Both the position numbers and the translations under genes were made by a program. From contig CAYSMK010000005.1 of assembly GCA_964432205.1 (NCBI GenBank), forward strand, positions 62,001-126,000: a DNA stretch of 64,000 bases. The letters run 5' to 3'. Positions 25,740 through 34,824 of this stretch are shown in pieces (the stretch's first letter is position 1; the number at the start of each line of letters is the position of its first letter). This DNA comes from Geomobilibacter sp964432205. GTDB lineage: Bacteria; Desulfobacterota; Desulfuromonadia; Geobacterales; DSM-12255. The notes beneath the pieces are model-generated. The model was not told the DNA's origin, did no database searches, and saw only the letters and a list, made by a program, of their open reading frames with translations.

Positions 25740-27725
25740 TCAATGCGTCCAGATCATCAGGACGAAGAGCGTTGCAAAGATATACAGCACATAGATATGA
25801 AGCTGACCATGCTGCACCCTCCTGAGAAAGGAAAAGGCCAGGCCGGTCAGATGGAAGACCGGGGTCAGAATCCGGTCAAGCACTGTTTCGGTAACCTCGT
25901 AGAGAAACCTCGCACCGGCGGCAGGCATCGGCACGGCCAAGGTGGGCCGCCGGCGGTTGGGGGCCACGATCCCCCCCAGCAACGATACCACCATCTCGCT
26001 GAACGAGGTACCAGTATACTGCATTCTGGCTGTCGGTTCGAGATATCCGCAGCCCCAGGTGGCTCCCCGGGAGCGGGGCAACCTGCGCAACCGCAGCAGG
26101 TATGCAGTTCCGACCACCAGGGTAAGGATGATGAGCAGGATATTGGCCATCGTGAGCGGCACCAGGGGCACCTGACCGGCAACCCGGGCAATGGCGGGGG
26201 CGTTCAGGCCGCCATACAATCCTACCGCTGGGGTAACCAGCCGCATCAACAGCACGGGCGCCAGGCCGCCGGCCAGGCAACCCAGGGCCAGCAGCGCCAT
26301 CGGACCGGTCATCGTTGCCGGTGCCTCATGGCTGTGGGCGGCTCCGGCCGAGCGGGGTGCACCGAGGAAGATGATCCCGTAGAGCTTGACAAAGGTAATG
26401 ACGGCCAGGCCGCCGACGAGTGCCAGAACCGGCGCCACTAGGGCAGCCAGCGGCAGCGGATCGATGATGCCATCGGTGATGGCGCCGACGTAGAGGAACA
26501 GTTCCCCGACAAAGCCGTTGAGCGGTGGCAGCCCGCAGATGGCGAGGGAGCCGACCAGGAAGAGCGGCGACGTCAGCGGCATGCGCCGGCCAAGTCCCCC
26601 CATCCGGTCTATTTCACGGGTGCCGGTGCCATGAATCAGTACCCCGCTTCCCAGAAAGAGGAGCGATTTGAACAGTCCGTGATTGATGATATGGATGAAG
26701 GCTCCGGACAGACCACACACCACCAGATACGGGGCGTGCAGTTGCAGTCCGACCAGCGCCAGCCCGATGCCGATGAAGATGATGCCGACATTCTCGATGC
26801 TGCTGCAGGCCAGGAGGCGCTTCAGGTCCCGTTGGCCGGCTGCCTGGGCAATGCCGTTGATGGCGGACCAGGCCCCGAGCACGAGGATCAGCCAGCCGAG
26901 CCAGACCGGCAGCAGTTCGAAGAACGACAGCGTCCTCAGGATGCCATAGACCCCCATCTTCAGCATCAGGCCGGACATCATGGCCGACACGTGGCTGGGG
27001 GCATTGGCGTGGGCCCCGGGAAGCCAGAAATGGAGCGGCATGAGGCCGGCCTTGCCGCCGAAGCCGATCAGGGCGGCGATAATTATGACCGTCGCATAGG
27101 GCCACGACTGGGTCAGGGCATGCGCTGCCGGGAACGTGAAACTGCCGGTCGTGCCGCGCAGGAGCGAAAACATGACGAACAGCGCCATGGTGCCGGTGTG
27201 GGTGGCAATGAGATAGACGGTACCGACCCGCTGCACCTCGGAACTCTGCTGTTCGGTCGTCAGCAGGAAATAGGCCGACAGGGCCATGACCTCCCAGGCA
27301 ATGAGGAACAACACGCCGTGGCGGGCCATGACCACCATGATCATCGCTGCGGCGAACAATCCGAGAAACAGCGTCAGCCTGCCGGCGCTGGCCTGCTCCC
27401 TGGCCGGCCAGTAGGCGATCGAATAGACCGAGACGCACCCGGCAACGAGAAACAGGGGGAGAAGAAAGAGCGTGGAGAGATGATCGACGGACAGCAGTGC
27501 CGGTCCGAACGGCAAAGGCCAGTCGATCTGGTAGACAGCCGCCTGAGAACCGTTGAGGAGTGAGATGACGGCAAACTCTCCGAGAAACGATGCCAACACA
27601 GACAACACAGCGGCAATTCGCTGCCCCCAGACCGGACGGTTCAACAGAACGCCCGGCACCCCCGAGAGCGCCATGAGCGTTGCCGCGGCCAGAAGGCACA
27701 CCACCGGCTCACCGGAAAAGATCAC
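25740..27725 (-). CDS. Ehr complex 1 NuoL/HyfB-like proton-pumping subunit
   Basis: The 661-residue protein has about 16 spans and is the first gene of Ehr operon 1. Seen: FLIAWEVMALSAYFLLTTEQ, GGKAGLMPLHFWLPGAHANA, LKRLLACSSIENVGIIFIG, and a C-terminal TWGCGYLEPTARMQYTGTSF motif shared by HyfB-type proteins. Members translocate protons using conserved Glu and Lys in two broken helices. The start is GTG 27725 after GTGAGG. Confidence 0.92.
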   Translation of the reverse strand: MIFSGEPVVCLLAAATLMALSGVPGVLLNRPVWGQRIAAVLSVLASFLGEFAVISLLNGSQAAVYQIDWPLPFGPALLSVDHLSTLFLLPLFLVAGCVSVYSIAYWPAREQASAGRLTLFLGLFAAAMIMVVMARHGVLFLIAWEVMALSAYFLLTTEQQSSEVQRVGTVYLIATHTGTMALFVMFSLLRGTTGSFTFPAAHALTQSWPYATVIIIAALIGFGGKAGLMPLHFWLPGAHANAPSHVSAMMSGLMLKMGVYGILRTLSFFELLPVWLGWLILVLGAWSAINGIAQAAGQRDLKRLLACSSIENVGIIFIGIGLALVGLQLHAPYLVVCGLSGAFIHIINHGLFKSLLFLGSGVLIHGTGTREIDRMGGLGRRMPLTSPLFLVGSLAICGLPPLNGFVGELFLYVGAITDGIIDPLPLAALVAPVLALVGGLAVITFVKLYGIIFLGAPRSAGAAHSHEAPATMTGPMALLALGCLAGGLAPVLLMRLVTPAVGLYGGLNAPAIARVAGQVPLVPLTMANILLIILTLVVGTAYLLRLRRLPRSRGATWGCGYLEPTARMQYTGTSFSEMVVSLLGGIVAPNRRRPTLAVPMPAAGARFLYEVTETVLDRILTPVFHLTGLAFSFLRRVQHGQLHIYVLYIFATLFVLMIWTH

Positions 27726-27794
27726 GCATACCTCACCCCTACCCCCTCATGCATATCGAGGCACGACACGTCTGCAGGGTGGCACAAAATCATT

Positions 27795-27841
27795 ATGTGT
27801 TGTAAAATTTTATGACACATGCAAAAAATATATGGTATAAA
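27795..27841 (+). promoter_or_regulatory. Promoter and palindromic operator of the toxin-antitoxin operon
   Basis: An imperfect palindrome at 27795-27820 (ATGTGT...TAAAATTTTA...ACACAT) overlaps a -35 element ATGACA (27812-27817). TATAAA (27836-27841) follows after an 18-bp spacer. The layout fits autorepression by the ribbon-helix-helix antitoxin encoded 70 bp downstream. Confidence 0.65.
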
Positions 27842-27911
27842 CATGCATACGTCAATGAAATTATGAGACATCGTGACAATGCACGACATATAAGCAAGGG
27901 AGCGTACCGTC

Positions 27912-28148
27912 ATGCCGAACACCCGATTGAATATCACGTTGCCAACCACGATCGTGGACGATATCAAGGCCCTGTACGGGCAGCGGGGATTGAGCCAGTT
28001 CCTGGAAGAAGCCGCCAGGGAGAAGCTCGATGAGGTGAAAAAGAAGGCGTACAAAGGGCTGATTGAAGGATATCAGTCCACTGCCGAGGATACGAAAGAA
28101 GTGCTCAAGAAATTCGAGGCTGCAGTGACGGAGAAGCGCGATGTTTAA
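27912..28148 (+). CDS. Ribbon-helix-helix antitoxin of a MazEF-type pair
   Basis: The 78-residue protein starts MPNTRLNITLPTTIVDDIKA, the beta strand and first helix of the CopG/MetJ-like fold. RGLSQFLEEAAREKLDEVKK follows, with an acidic/lysine-rich tail likely wrapping the toxin. It overlaps the toxin gene by 8 bp, and a palindromic operator precedes it, as expected of a DNA-binding antitoxin. Confidence 0.85.
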   Translation: MPNTRLNITLPTTIVDDIKALYGQRGLSQFLEEAAREKLDEVKKKAYKGLIEGYQSTAEDTKEVLKKFEAAVTEKRDV

Positions 28149-28524
28149 GCGCGGCGGTATCTATGCGGTCAACCTGCCCCATGCCGATGTGCAGGAGCCG
28201 GAGGTATGCCCCTGCCTGGTGGTGAGCAACAATATCAGCAACGAGTATTCGCCGGTCGTGACCATCATTCCCCTGAGTTTTACCCGGCTGGAAAAGATCT
28301 ACGATTTCGAGACATTCCTGCCGGCTTCGGGCAGTGGGTTGGGAAAAGATGCCAAGATCAGCTCCCACATCCTGATCACCATCGACAAGACCAACGTGAT
28401 CGGTAACCGACTCGGCTTCATCAACAAATCGCTCATGAGTCAGGTGGCCAAGGCACTCTGTCTGCAGCTCGGCATCGAGGAGACGCCGGCATACCCCAGC
28501 CCTGTTAAGCAGGATAAAGGATAA
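28141..28524 (+). CDS. MazF/PemK-family endoribonuclease toxin
   Basis: The 127-residue protein begins MFKRGGIYAVNLPHADVQEP, with the RG-x-I-Y/V strand of MazF, then CLVVSNNISNEYSPVVTIIP and a SSHILITIDKTNVI block matching the catalytic region. MazF toxins cleave mRNA at short motifs and are held off by the antitoxin. The C-terminal tail (EETPAYPSPVKQDKG) is longer than usual. It is followed after 5 bp by an HTH-EIIA gene, so the pair seems to be part of a larger transcript. Confidence 0.88.
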   Translation: MFKRGGIYAVNLPHADVQEPEVCPCLVVSNNISNEYSPVVTIIPLSFTRLEKIYDFETFLPASGSGLGKDAKISSHILITIDKTNVIGNRLGFINKSLMSQVAKALCLQLGIEETPAYPSPVKQDKG

Positions 28525-28529
28525 CCACC

Positions 28530-29213
28530 ATGCTGCTTGAACCGTCCGAGGCCGCCCAGGCCCTGAATGTCGATGAAAAAACCGTTGTGCGCTGGATCAG
28601 GAAAGACAACCTGCCCGCGGAATCGCTCAACGGGGACTACCGGATCAACCCGGTGGACCTCCTGGAATGGGCAACGGAGCGCGGCATAAAGGTAAATCCT
28701 GCCCTGTACAAGATGCATGACGCGGATGATCGGCCGCTGCCGACCCTGAGCCAGGCGCTGCAGGCAGGGGGTATCCATTGCGGATTTCCGGGTGACGACA
28801 AGGAAGCGGTGCTGCGCAATGTCGTGGCCATCCTGGACCTGCCGCCGGAGATCGATCCCGACTTCATCCTGCAGGTGCTGCTGGCACGCGAAGCCATGGG
28901 CACGACGGCCGTCGGCGACGGCATCGCCATTCCCCATGTGCGCAATCCGATCCTGGTACAGCTCCCGGTCCCGAAGATCGCCCTCTGCTTCCTCTCGCAG
29001 CCGGTGGATTTCGGGGCGCTGGACGGCAAGCCGGTACAGATACTGTTCACCATCATAACGCCGACCATCAGAATGCATCTGCATCTGCTCTCAAAACTGG
29101 CCTACTGCTTGCGCGATCAACGCTTGCGCGATATCCTTGGCAAGCAATGCAACGCCGAGGCGGTCATGAACACCATTCTTGACATCGAACAGGATATTGG
29201 TAGAGGAGCCTGA
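28530..29213 (+). CDS. HTH (excisionase/MerR-like) fused to PTS EIIA (PtsN-like) domain
   Basis: The 227-residue protein has residues 1-55 like a short DNA-binding module (LEPSEAAQALNVDEKTVVRW, IRKDNLPAESLNGDYRINPV). Residues 75-225 form a fructose/nitrogen-type EIIA domain with GDGIAIPHVRNP, where His136 is the likely phospho-acceptor. Such proteins are regulators rather than sugar transporters. The stop overlaps the start of the NuoL-like gene by one base, which suggests control over that ion-pumping subunit or its complex (inference). Confidence 0.88.
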   Translation: MLLEPSEAAQALNVDEKTVVRWIRKDNLPAESLNGDYRINPVDLLEWATERGIKVNPALYKMHDADDRPLPTLSQALQAGGIHCGFPGDDKEAVLRNVVAILDLPPEIDPDFILQVLLAREAMGTTAVGDGIAIPHVRNPILVQLPVPKIALCFLSQPVDFGALDGKPVQILFTIITPTIRMHLHLLSKLAYCLRDQRLRDILGKQCNAEAVMNTILDIEQDIGRGA

Positions 29214-31216
29214 TGAGCGGCGACCTGACGGCACACCTCCCGGCCGTGCTGCTCGTGGGGGCGGCGCTCATTGCCGCTGTTTCAGGGGCGCCGCTGCTGG
29301 TGCGCGCTGTGAGCCCGAGCGCCGGCCAGCGGCTCGCAACGTTGGCCATGGTAGCGGCAGCCGCAGCAGGGGTTGCCGGTGCCATCACGACGCTGCTCCA
29401 GCGTCAACAGGTTACCTATCAGCTGGCCTGGCCGTTCCCCTTCGGACCTGCCGAATGCGGCATCGACCCCCTCACCGCCTTCTTTGCCCTGCCGATCCTC
29501 ATCGTTGCCGCCTGCTGCAGCATCTACGCCCTGGACTACTGGCCTGCCCCGAGCAACCCCCGCACGGTCCGCAAGCTGACCTTTTTTTTCGGCCTGCTGG
29601 TGTCGGCCATGCTCTTCGTAATCATGGCGCGGTCGACCGGCCTGTTCCTGCTGGCCTGGGAGATCATGGCGCTTGCCGCCTACTTCGTCCTGACCACCGA
29701 TGACCACACACCGGAGGTGCGCGACGCCGGCACGCTCTACATGATCTGCACCCACACCGGCACCCTGGCCCTGTTCGCCATGTTCGCCCTGCTGAAAAGC
29801 ATTTCCGGCAGCTTCACCTTCCCCGTCACTGGTTCACTGACTGCCACGGCGCCGCTGGCAACCGTCATCTTTCTGATCGCCCTGTTCGGGTTCGGCTTCA
29901 AAGCAGGGCTCATGCCGCTGCACATCTGGCTCCCGTCGGCCCATGCCAACGCCCCCAGTCACGTATCCGCCATCATGTCCGGCATCATTCTCAAGATAGG
30001 CATCTACGGGCTGGTGCGCACCCTGTCGTTCTTTACGGGCATCCCGCTCTGGTGGGGGATGGTCATCATCGTCCTCGGCATGGTGTCGGGGATCGTCGGG
30101 GTACTCTTCGCCCTGGGACAGCACGACCTGAAAAGGCTCTTGGCCTACCACAGCATCGAGAACATCGGCATCATCACCATGGGGATCGGCACGGCAGTGA
30201 TCGGTGCGGCTACCGGTTCACCGACCCTCATGCTGCTGGGAATGGCCGGGGCGCTGTTGCACGTGCTGAACCATGCCACCTTCAAGGCGCTGCTGTTCCT
30301 CGGCGCCGGTTCCGTGATCCATGCAATGGCGACCCGGGAAATCGATCGCATGGGTGGACTGCTCCGTCCCATGCCTTGGACCGCCGTATCGTTCATCATC
30401 GGCGCCGTGGCCATCTGCGGCCTGCCGCCCCTCAACGGTTTTGTCAGTGAATTCCTGATCTACCTCGGCTTGTTCAACGGCACGATTGGCGGCAGCGGCG
30501 CCGGAGTCATCGGTACCGCCCTCGCCACACCGGCCCTGGCCCTGATCGGTGGTCTGGCCGTCGCCTGTTTCGTCAAGGTGGTTGGCATCGTCTTTCTCGG
30601 CGCGCCCCGTTTCCAGCTTCAGCCCCCCCACGAGTCGGGGTGGAGCATGCGCATCCCCATGGTGATCCTGTCGCTCGTCTGCCTTGCTATCGGCATATTC
30701 CCGGCAGCAGTCGGACCGTTGCTCGAATCGGCAGTAGCTGTCTGGCTCCCCCGACCGGCTGAACTGCCGGCACTCGCCACCGTTGCGCCGCTGAATTGGA
30801 TAACAGTGCTGGCCATTGCCCTTATCGCCCTCTCTCTGCTGACCTGGCTCTGGTATCGCCGCCGTCTTCAGCAATCGAGCGTTGCGTCAGCCTCAACCTG
30901 GGGCTGCGGTTATCTTGCTCCGACCAGCAGGATGCAATACAGCGCCTCATCCTTTGCCGGATTACTGGTGGATATCTTTGCCGGGATTCTCCACCCTGAG
31001 CGGCATGCACCGAAGATCAGAGGCCCCTTTCCGGACAGGCCGCACTTTGAGAGCCATGTGCCGGAAACGGTGCTGGAGCGGGTTTATCTACCTTTCCTGG
31101 CCTGGGCGTATTCCAAGGTGCTTCCCATCAGAAATCTCCAGCACGGACAGATACACCTCTATATCCTGTATACCTTCCTCACCCTGGTTCTGCTGATACT
31201 CGTCAGTCTGCCGTAA
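29213..31216 (+). CDS. Orphan NuoL/HyfB-like proton-pumping protein
   Basis: The 667-residue polytopic protein is closely similar to the other two HyfB-like subunits of this window (25740-27725 and 37883-39928). It contains LLAWEIMALAAYFVLTTDDH, GFKAGLMPLHIWLPSAHANA, LKRLLAYHSIENIGIITMG and TWGCGYLAPTSRMQYSASSF near the C-terminus. It lies on the opposite strand from both Ehr operons, coupled to the HTH-EIIA gene, and its 3' end overlaps the convergent ehrS2 by 14 bp. It could replace or supplement a subunit of Ehr complex 2. Confidence 0.9.
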   Translation: MSGDLTAHLPAVLLVGAALIAAVSGAPLLVRAVSPSAGQRLATLAMVAAAAAGVAGAITTLLQRQQVTYQLAWPFPFGPAECGIDPLTAFFALPILIVAACCSIYALDYWPAPSNPRTVRKLTFFFGLLVSAMLFVIMARSTGLFLLAWEIMALAAYFVLTTDDHTPEVRDAGTLYMICTHTGTLALFAMFALLKSISGSFTFPVTGSLTATAPLATVIFLIALFGFGFKAGLMPLHIWLPSAHANAPSHVSAIMSGIILKIGIYGLVRTLSFFTGIPLWWGMVIIVLGMVSGIVGVLFALGQHDLKRLLAYHSIENIGIITMGIGTAVIGAATGSPTLMLLGMAGALLHVLNHATFKALLFLGAGSVIHAMATREIDRMGGLLRPMPWTAVSFIIGAVAICGLPPLNGFVSEFLIYLGLFNGTIGGSGAGVIGTALATPALALIGGLAVACFVKVVGIVFLGAPRFQLQPPHESGWSMRIPMVILSLVCLAIGIFPAAVGPLLESAVAVWLPRPAELPALATVAPLNWITVLAIALIALSLLTWLWYRRRLQQSSVASASTWGCGYLAPTSRMQYSASSFAGLLVDIFAGILHPERHAPKIRGPFPDRPHFESHVPETVLERVYLPFLAWAYSKVLPIRNLQHGQIHLYILYTFLTLVLLILVSLP

Positions 31217-31715
31217 TCAGCCGGAGGATACCGTTCAGCAAGTCGAACGGTGTCGGCGGGCAGCCGGGGATGAAGGCATCGACCGGAATGACATTGTTCA
31301 CCCCCCCACGGGAGGCGTAACTCTCGCCGAAGATCCCGCCGTTACAGCCGCAGTCCCCCACCGCAATCACCAGTTTCGGATCGGGGGTGGCGTCATAGGT
31401 GCGCTGCAGGGCGATCTCCATGTTGACCGACACCGGCCCGGTCACCAGCAGCAGGTCGGCAAAGCGGGGCGAGGCCGTGAACTGCAGGCCGAACCGTTCG
31501 CAGTTGTAGATCGGGTTGTTCATGGCAATGATCTCCAGCTCGCAGCCATTGCACGAACCGGCATCCACCTCACGGATGGCGAGACTGCGGCTGAAGCGCC
31601 GTCTGACCGCCTCTTCCAGCCGTTGCCCGACAACGGTGATCTCCGCCTCGACCTCTTCCGGCAGCGGCTCGGTCACCACCCCGGTCCTGAATATCTGGTG
31701 CAGTATCTTCAGCAT
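31203..31715 (-). CDS. ehrS: Ehr complex 2 small subunit (NuoB/HycG-like)
   Basis: The 170-residue protein has the NuoB cysteine set AGSCNGCELEIIA, VGDCGCNGGIFGE and FIPGCPPTPFDLL. Unlike its paralogue at 19556, it lacks the extra ferredoxin segment. ATG 31715 is the only good start. It belongs with the Ehr operon 2 genes (33213-39928) but is cut off from them by about 1.5 kb holding two unrelated genes, a transposase remnant and a REP element. Confidence 0.85.
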   Translation of the reverse strand: MLKILHQIFRTGVVTEPLPEEVEAEITVVGQRLEEAVRRRFSRSLAIREVDAGSCNGCELEIIAMNNPIYNCERFGLQFTASPRFADLLLVTGPVSVNMEIALQRTYDATPDPKLVIAVGDCGCNGGIFGESYASRGGVNNVIPVDAFIPGCPPTPFDLLNGILRLITAD

Positions 31716-31858
31716 GGGTTAGATTCCCCCCTCCATGAGTGAAACATGCCTCATCTGCTGCTCCCGTTTTTTGATGACTAGCAAATCAACTGCTCTCAAC
31801 ATATCGCAGTATTTCTGATGATCTGAATCCAGACAAGATGCATTGAGGAGAAAGATTA

Positions 31859-31948
31859 ATGCGTGAAACAATAATCGTCTCCAACCGTGGCCAACTGACT
31901 CGCGGTATCCTCGTCCAAACGGTTGCGGAGTCTTTGGCAACCCTATGA
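31859..31948 (+). pseudogene. Truncated AbrB/MazE-like antitoxin fragment
   Basis: Only 29 residues remain: MRETIIVSNRGQLTRGILVQ and so on. The first 14 match the start of AbrB-fold antitoxins (…SNRGQLT followed normally by LPAALRK), then an unrelated tail ends at TGA 31946. A ribosome site (GAGGAG) is still present. It is probably a remnant of a toxin-antitoxin gene in the Ehr2 interruption. Confidence 0.5.
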
Positions 31949-32011
31949 CCCCGGATCTGCCTGCAATATAAAAGCCTCCTTGCCTTATAACGGCTGGGCG
32001 GTGAGCGGAGG

Positions 32012-32299
32012 TCACCGCTCCACTGTCCTGGTTGGACCGAACCTCCGTTCCGCTCTGGCATGCGCCTTGGCGGCTTCGTCTTCACGGCTTTTGGGAGGAG
32101 CGGCGGTCACAAGCGAACTGAGCAATCGGCAGGATGCCTTTTCTATATTTGCAACCGCACGATTGAACGCCGCTTCATTCGCTGCGGAAGGCCCGGTGAA
32201 ACCGCTGATCTTCCGCACATACTGCAGAGCCGCCGCGTGGATCTCATCGTCAGTCGCGGGTGGGTCGAAATTGTACAGCGTTTTGATGTTTCTGCACAC
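32012..32299 (-). CDS. DUF2277 family protein
   Basis: The 95-residue protein starts at GTG 32299 (VCRNIKTLYNFDPPATDDEI), the hallmark DUF2277 opening, and contains AALQYVRKISGFTGPSAANE. GGAGG precedes the GTG. Family function is unknown. It sits with a membrane protein in the segment that interrupts the second Ehr locus. Confidence 0.9.
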   Translation of the reverse strand: MCRNIKTLYNFDPPATDDEIHAAALQYVRKISGFTGPSAANEAAFNRAVANIEKASCRLLSSLVTAAPPKSREDEAAKAHARAERRFGPTRTVER

Positions 32300-32385
32300 G
32301 TCGATTACCTCCGTTTTCTTCTCTCGTCGAGCATTCAAAAAAGGTGGAGAGTTGCTCATCATAAGGGAGTCAAAGGGGCCGACCT

Positions 32386-32877
32386 TTAAAACCGGGAATC
32401 GCGGTCGCCTTTCCAATACTTCCAAAGGATGATAAAGGTGACGTAATGAGTGACCAACAATGCGGGAACCCAGAACGCGGGTATCCAGTAGGCCGGCCCC
32501 ATATACGCTGATGCCCCATAGACTGTAGCCAGTGTGATTGCCACGATGAGGTCTGCCGTTCCCTCGACGTTGAAAATCCAGACAAGCAGCCGACCAACTC
32601 GTGCCTTTCTCACAACAGCCAGAATCGCGAACATTGCCAGCAGAGCGGCAAGCAGGTCTCCAAACGCTGCCGGGTAGGCAAATTGGGGAGCGATTCCTGC
32701 ATAGGTGGCCCCTGGCGCCAGGAACATCAAGCCGAGGTGTCGGAGAGAATGGAGTAGAAGGATCGGCAGTAGAACAGTCTGTGGTTTCAGATCCGGTAGT
32801 CTCGGAAAGAGGTATATGCGGGATGCCACCCAGAACACAAAGGTGCTGAACAGGAGGTTGACAGTGAGAATGTTCAT
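32386..32877 (-). CDS. Small polytopic membrane protein of unknown function
   Basis: The 163-residue protein has about five hydrophobic spans and contains LLLHSLRHLGLMFLAPGATY and YWIPAFWVPALLVTHYVTFI. It resembles proteins of an uncharacterised hydrophobic family; I do not recognise a functional motif. It starts MNILTVNLLFSTFVF. It lies on the same strand as DUF2277, separated by about 85 bp. Confidence 0.75.
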   Translation of the reverse strand: MNILTVNLLFSTFVFWVASRIYLFPRLPDLKPQTVLLPILLLHSLRHLGLMFLAPGATYAGIAPQFAYPAAFGDLLAALLAMFAILAVVRKARVGRLLVWIFNVEGTADLIVAITLATVYGASAYMGPAYWIPAFWVPALLVTHYVTFIILWKYWKGDRDSRF

Positions 32878-32929
32878 GCGGTTTGCTCCATTTACGCTTA
32901 TAAGCGGTCACCGGGTAGGAAAGTGAGTC

Positions 32930-33085
32930 CTATGGGGTCAGAGTTTGCCGAAGTTGCCCGAACTGTTCAAAGTGACAACCACGGTCAACCGTGCATAACG
33001 TCACGAAATATGCGCCATCCCGAGAATAGTCATAATTCCCCAGACGAATGGAACGCCGGTGGTGAATGTCGGGATTGAATTTCAT
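32930..33085 (-). pseudogene. REP-associated tyrosine transposase (RAYT) N-terminal remnant
   Basis: The 51 residues from MKFNPDIHHRRSIRLGNYDY through DGAYFVTLCTVDRGCHFEQF match the start of the TnpA_REP/IS200-like family. The frame then stops at 32930, before the His-hydrophobic-His and Tyr catalytic motifs. REP-like hairpins lie immediately upstream (33113-33200). Confidence 0.8.
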
Positions 33086-33112
33086 AGCATACTCGTATAT
33101 TGGCGAACACCT

Positions 33113-33200
33113 GCAATCAGGATACCCGCAAGGGGTATCCCTACGAAACCAATCCGGGTTCGTGTCGTGTAGGGGCGCCCCTCGCGGGTGCCCTGATTGC
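33113..33200. repeat. REP/BIME-like palindromic element
   Basis: GCAATCAGG at 33113-33121 and its complement CCTGATTGC at 33192-33200 bracket two hairpins: GGATACCC-GCAA-GGGGTATCC and GGGCGCCC-CTCGC-GGGTGCCC. This inverted pair of GC-rich hairpins is the form mobilised by RAYT transposases. It touches the 3' end of the ehrL2 gene (stop at 33213). Confidence 0.82.
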
Positions 33201-33212
33201 CGCCGCCGTATC

Positions 33213-34787
33213 CTACAGATCATGCCCCGAATATGACTGATTGAAGCTCTTGTTGCAAAGGGGGAAGTCGGGAACGATATTCCCCAGCACAGCCTGCTCC
33301 AGCCCCAGCCAGTTGACGCTGGAAGGGTCGCGGATCATGCAGCGGTTGATCCCGCCGGTCCTCCCGGACTGAAGCCAGTAAACGATCTCCCCCCGCCACC
33401 CTTCCACGCTGCTGAACGAGCTACTGTCAGGAGGCGGCTCTCCGCAGGGAGCCTGTATCCCATCAGCAGGAAGCTTGTCCAGAAATGCGGTGATCAGACG
33501 GATGGAATCACGGATCTCTTCTACCCGTACCCAGGCACGGGCGTGCACGTCGCACGAATTGAGCACGATCTCCCGGGGCGGGACCCGGTCGTAGGGGGGG
33601 AACGGGTCCTGGATGCGGCAGTCGAGGTGCTGACCGCTGGCCCTCGCCACATACCCGACCGTTCCCAGGTCACGGGCGAGCTCCCTGGTCAATGCGCCGG
33701 TGGTGCGGAGGCGATCCTCAAGGGACGGGTTCAGATCGTAGATGGCAATGATCCGCTCAAATTCGTCCGCTAGCCACGTCAGCTCCTCCCTGATGGTTGC
33801 GGCGCCGTCCGGGGGTAGGTCGGCAGACACGCCGCCGGGAACGATCCTGTCCATCAGGTAACGATGGCCGAAGAGCTGCCGGTTGGTGCGCAGCATCCTC
33901 TCCTTCAGACGGGACAACTGGTAGAGGAAGAACGCAAAGGCCGCATCATTGGCAATGGCGCCGATGTCCCCCAGATGGTTGGCGATCCGTTCCCGTTCGA
34001 GAAAGATCGCCCGGAGCCACTGGGCCCGCTGCGGCGGCTGGCAGCCGCAGAGCGCTTCCAGGCCGCGGCAATACGTGAGGGCGTGCCCGACGGTACAGTC
34101 GCCGGAAACCCTGCCGGCCAGACGCGCTCCCTCCGCCGGGGAAAGGGCCTCGAACCTTTTTTCGATCCCCTTGTGGGTATAGCCGAGCCGCTCTTCCAGG
34201 TTGAGGATATCTTCCCCGACGGCATGAAACCGGAAGTGCCCCGGCTCAATGATCCCGGCATGGACCGGCCCGACCGGGATCTCGTAGACCCCCTCGCCGC
34301 TCACCCGTGCCCAGCGGTATTCTCCCGCTACCCGAGGGAGGATGGTATCGGCGGCGAAGGATTTGCGGAGTGGCCAGGCGTCTGCCGGCCAGTCTTCGAA
34401 CTTGATCCAGGGGCGCAGATCGGAGTGGACATGGCCGGTCGGGATCAGCCCGAGAAGGCTGTGCATCTGGCGCTCGAAGCGGAAGGCCGGAATATATTTC
34501 ATCGTCAGACTGGGAAAGGTGGGGTCGTCAGGCGGCAGGGTGCAGCGTACCAGCAGGTACTCGCCTCCCAGGGCATAGCAGGCGATCACGGCAAATCCCC
34601 GCCTAAGCGACGATTCATCCACCCCCCACTCGGCTGCCAGCCGTGCGTCAACCCCCTTCATGACCCGGCCCGCTTCGGCAAACTTTTCCCGCGGAATGGT
34701 CAGCTCCCGTACCATCCCCGACGAACGGATGGTGCCGGGGACCGCCGCACTCCCGAAATGGGTGGTCAGGGTATCGTACAGTATCAT
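33213..34787 (-). CDS. ehrL: Ehr complex 2 large subunit (NuoC-NuoD/HycE-like, no NiFe ligands)
   Basis: The 524-residue protein consists of a NuoC-like half (residues 1-170) and a NuoD-like half with GPVHAGIIEPGHFRFHAVGE, LGYTHKGIEKRFEALS and ERERIANHLGDIGAIANDAA. The position of the first hydrogenase Cys pair reads AGRVSGDCTVGHALTYC, and the C-terminus reads FPLCNKSFNQSYSGHDL. Neither site has a full CxxC pair. ATG 34787 follows GTG 34790; the ribosome site favours the ATG. The REP element begins 13 bp after the stop. Confidence 0.88.
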   Translation of the reverse strand: MILYDTLTTHFGSAAVPGTIRSSGMVRELTIPREKFAEAGRVMKGVDARLAAEWGVDESSLRRGFAVIACYALGGEYLLVRCTLPPDDPTFPSLTMKYIPAFRFERQMHSLLGLIPTGHVHSDLRPWIKFEDWPADAWPLRKSFAADTILPRVAGEYRWARVSGEGVYEIPVGPVHAGIIEPGHFRFHAVGEDILNLEERLGYTHKGIEKRFEALSPAEGARLAGRVSGDCTVGHALTYCRGLEALCGCQPPQRAQWLRAIFLERERIANHLGDIGAIANDAAFAFFLYQLSRLKERMLRTNRQLFGHRYLMDRIVPGGVSADLPPDGAATIREELTWLADEFERIIAIYDLNPSLEDRLRTTGALTRELARDLGTVGYVARASGQHLDCRIQDPFPPYDRVPPREIVLNSCDVHARAWVRVEEIRDSIRLITAFLDKLPADGIQAPCGEPPPDSSSFSSVEGWRGEIVYWLQSGRTGGINRCMIRDPSSVNWLGLEQAVLGNIVPDFPLCNKSFNQSYSGHDL

Positions 34788-34824
34788 CACGACCGTCCGC
34801 CTTTGGTTGTACTCTCGACTACGT

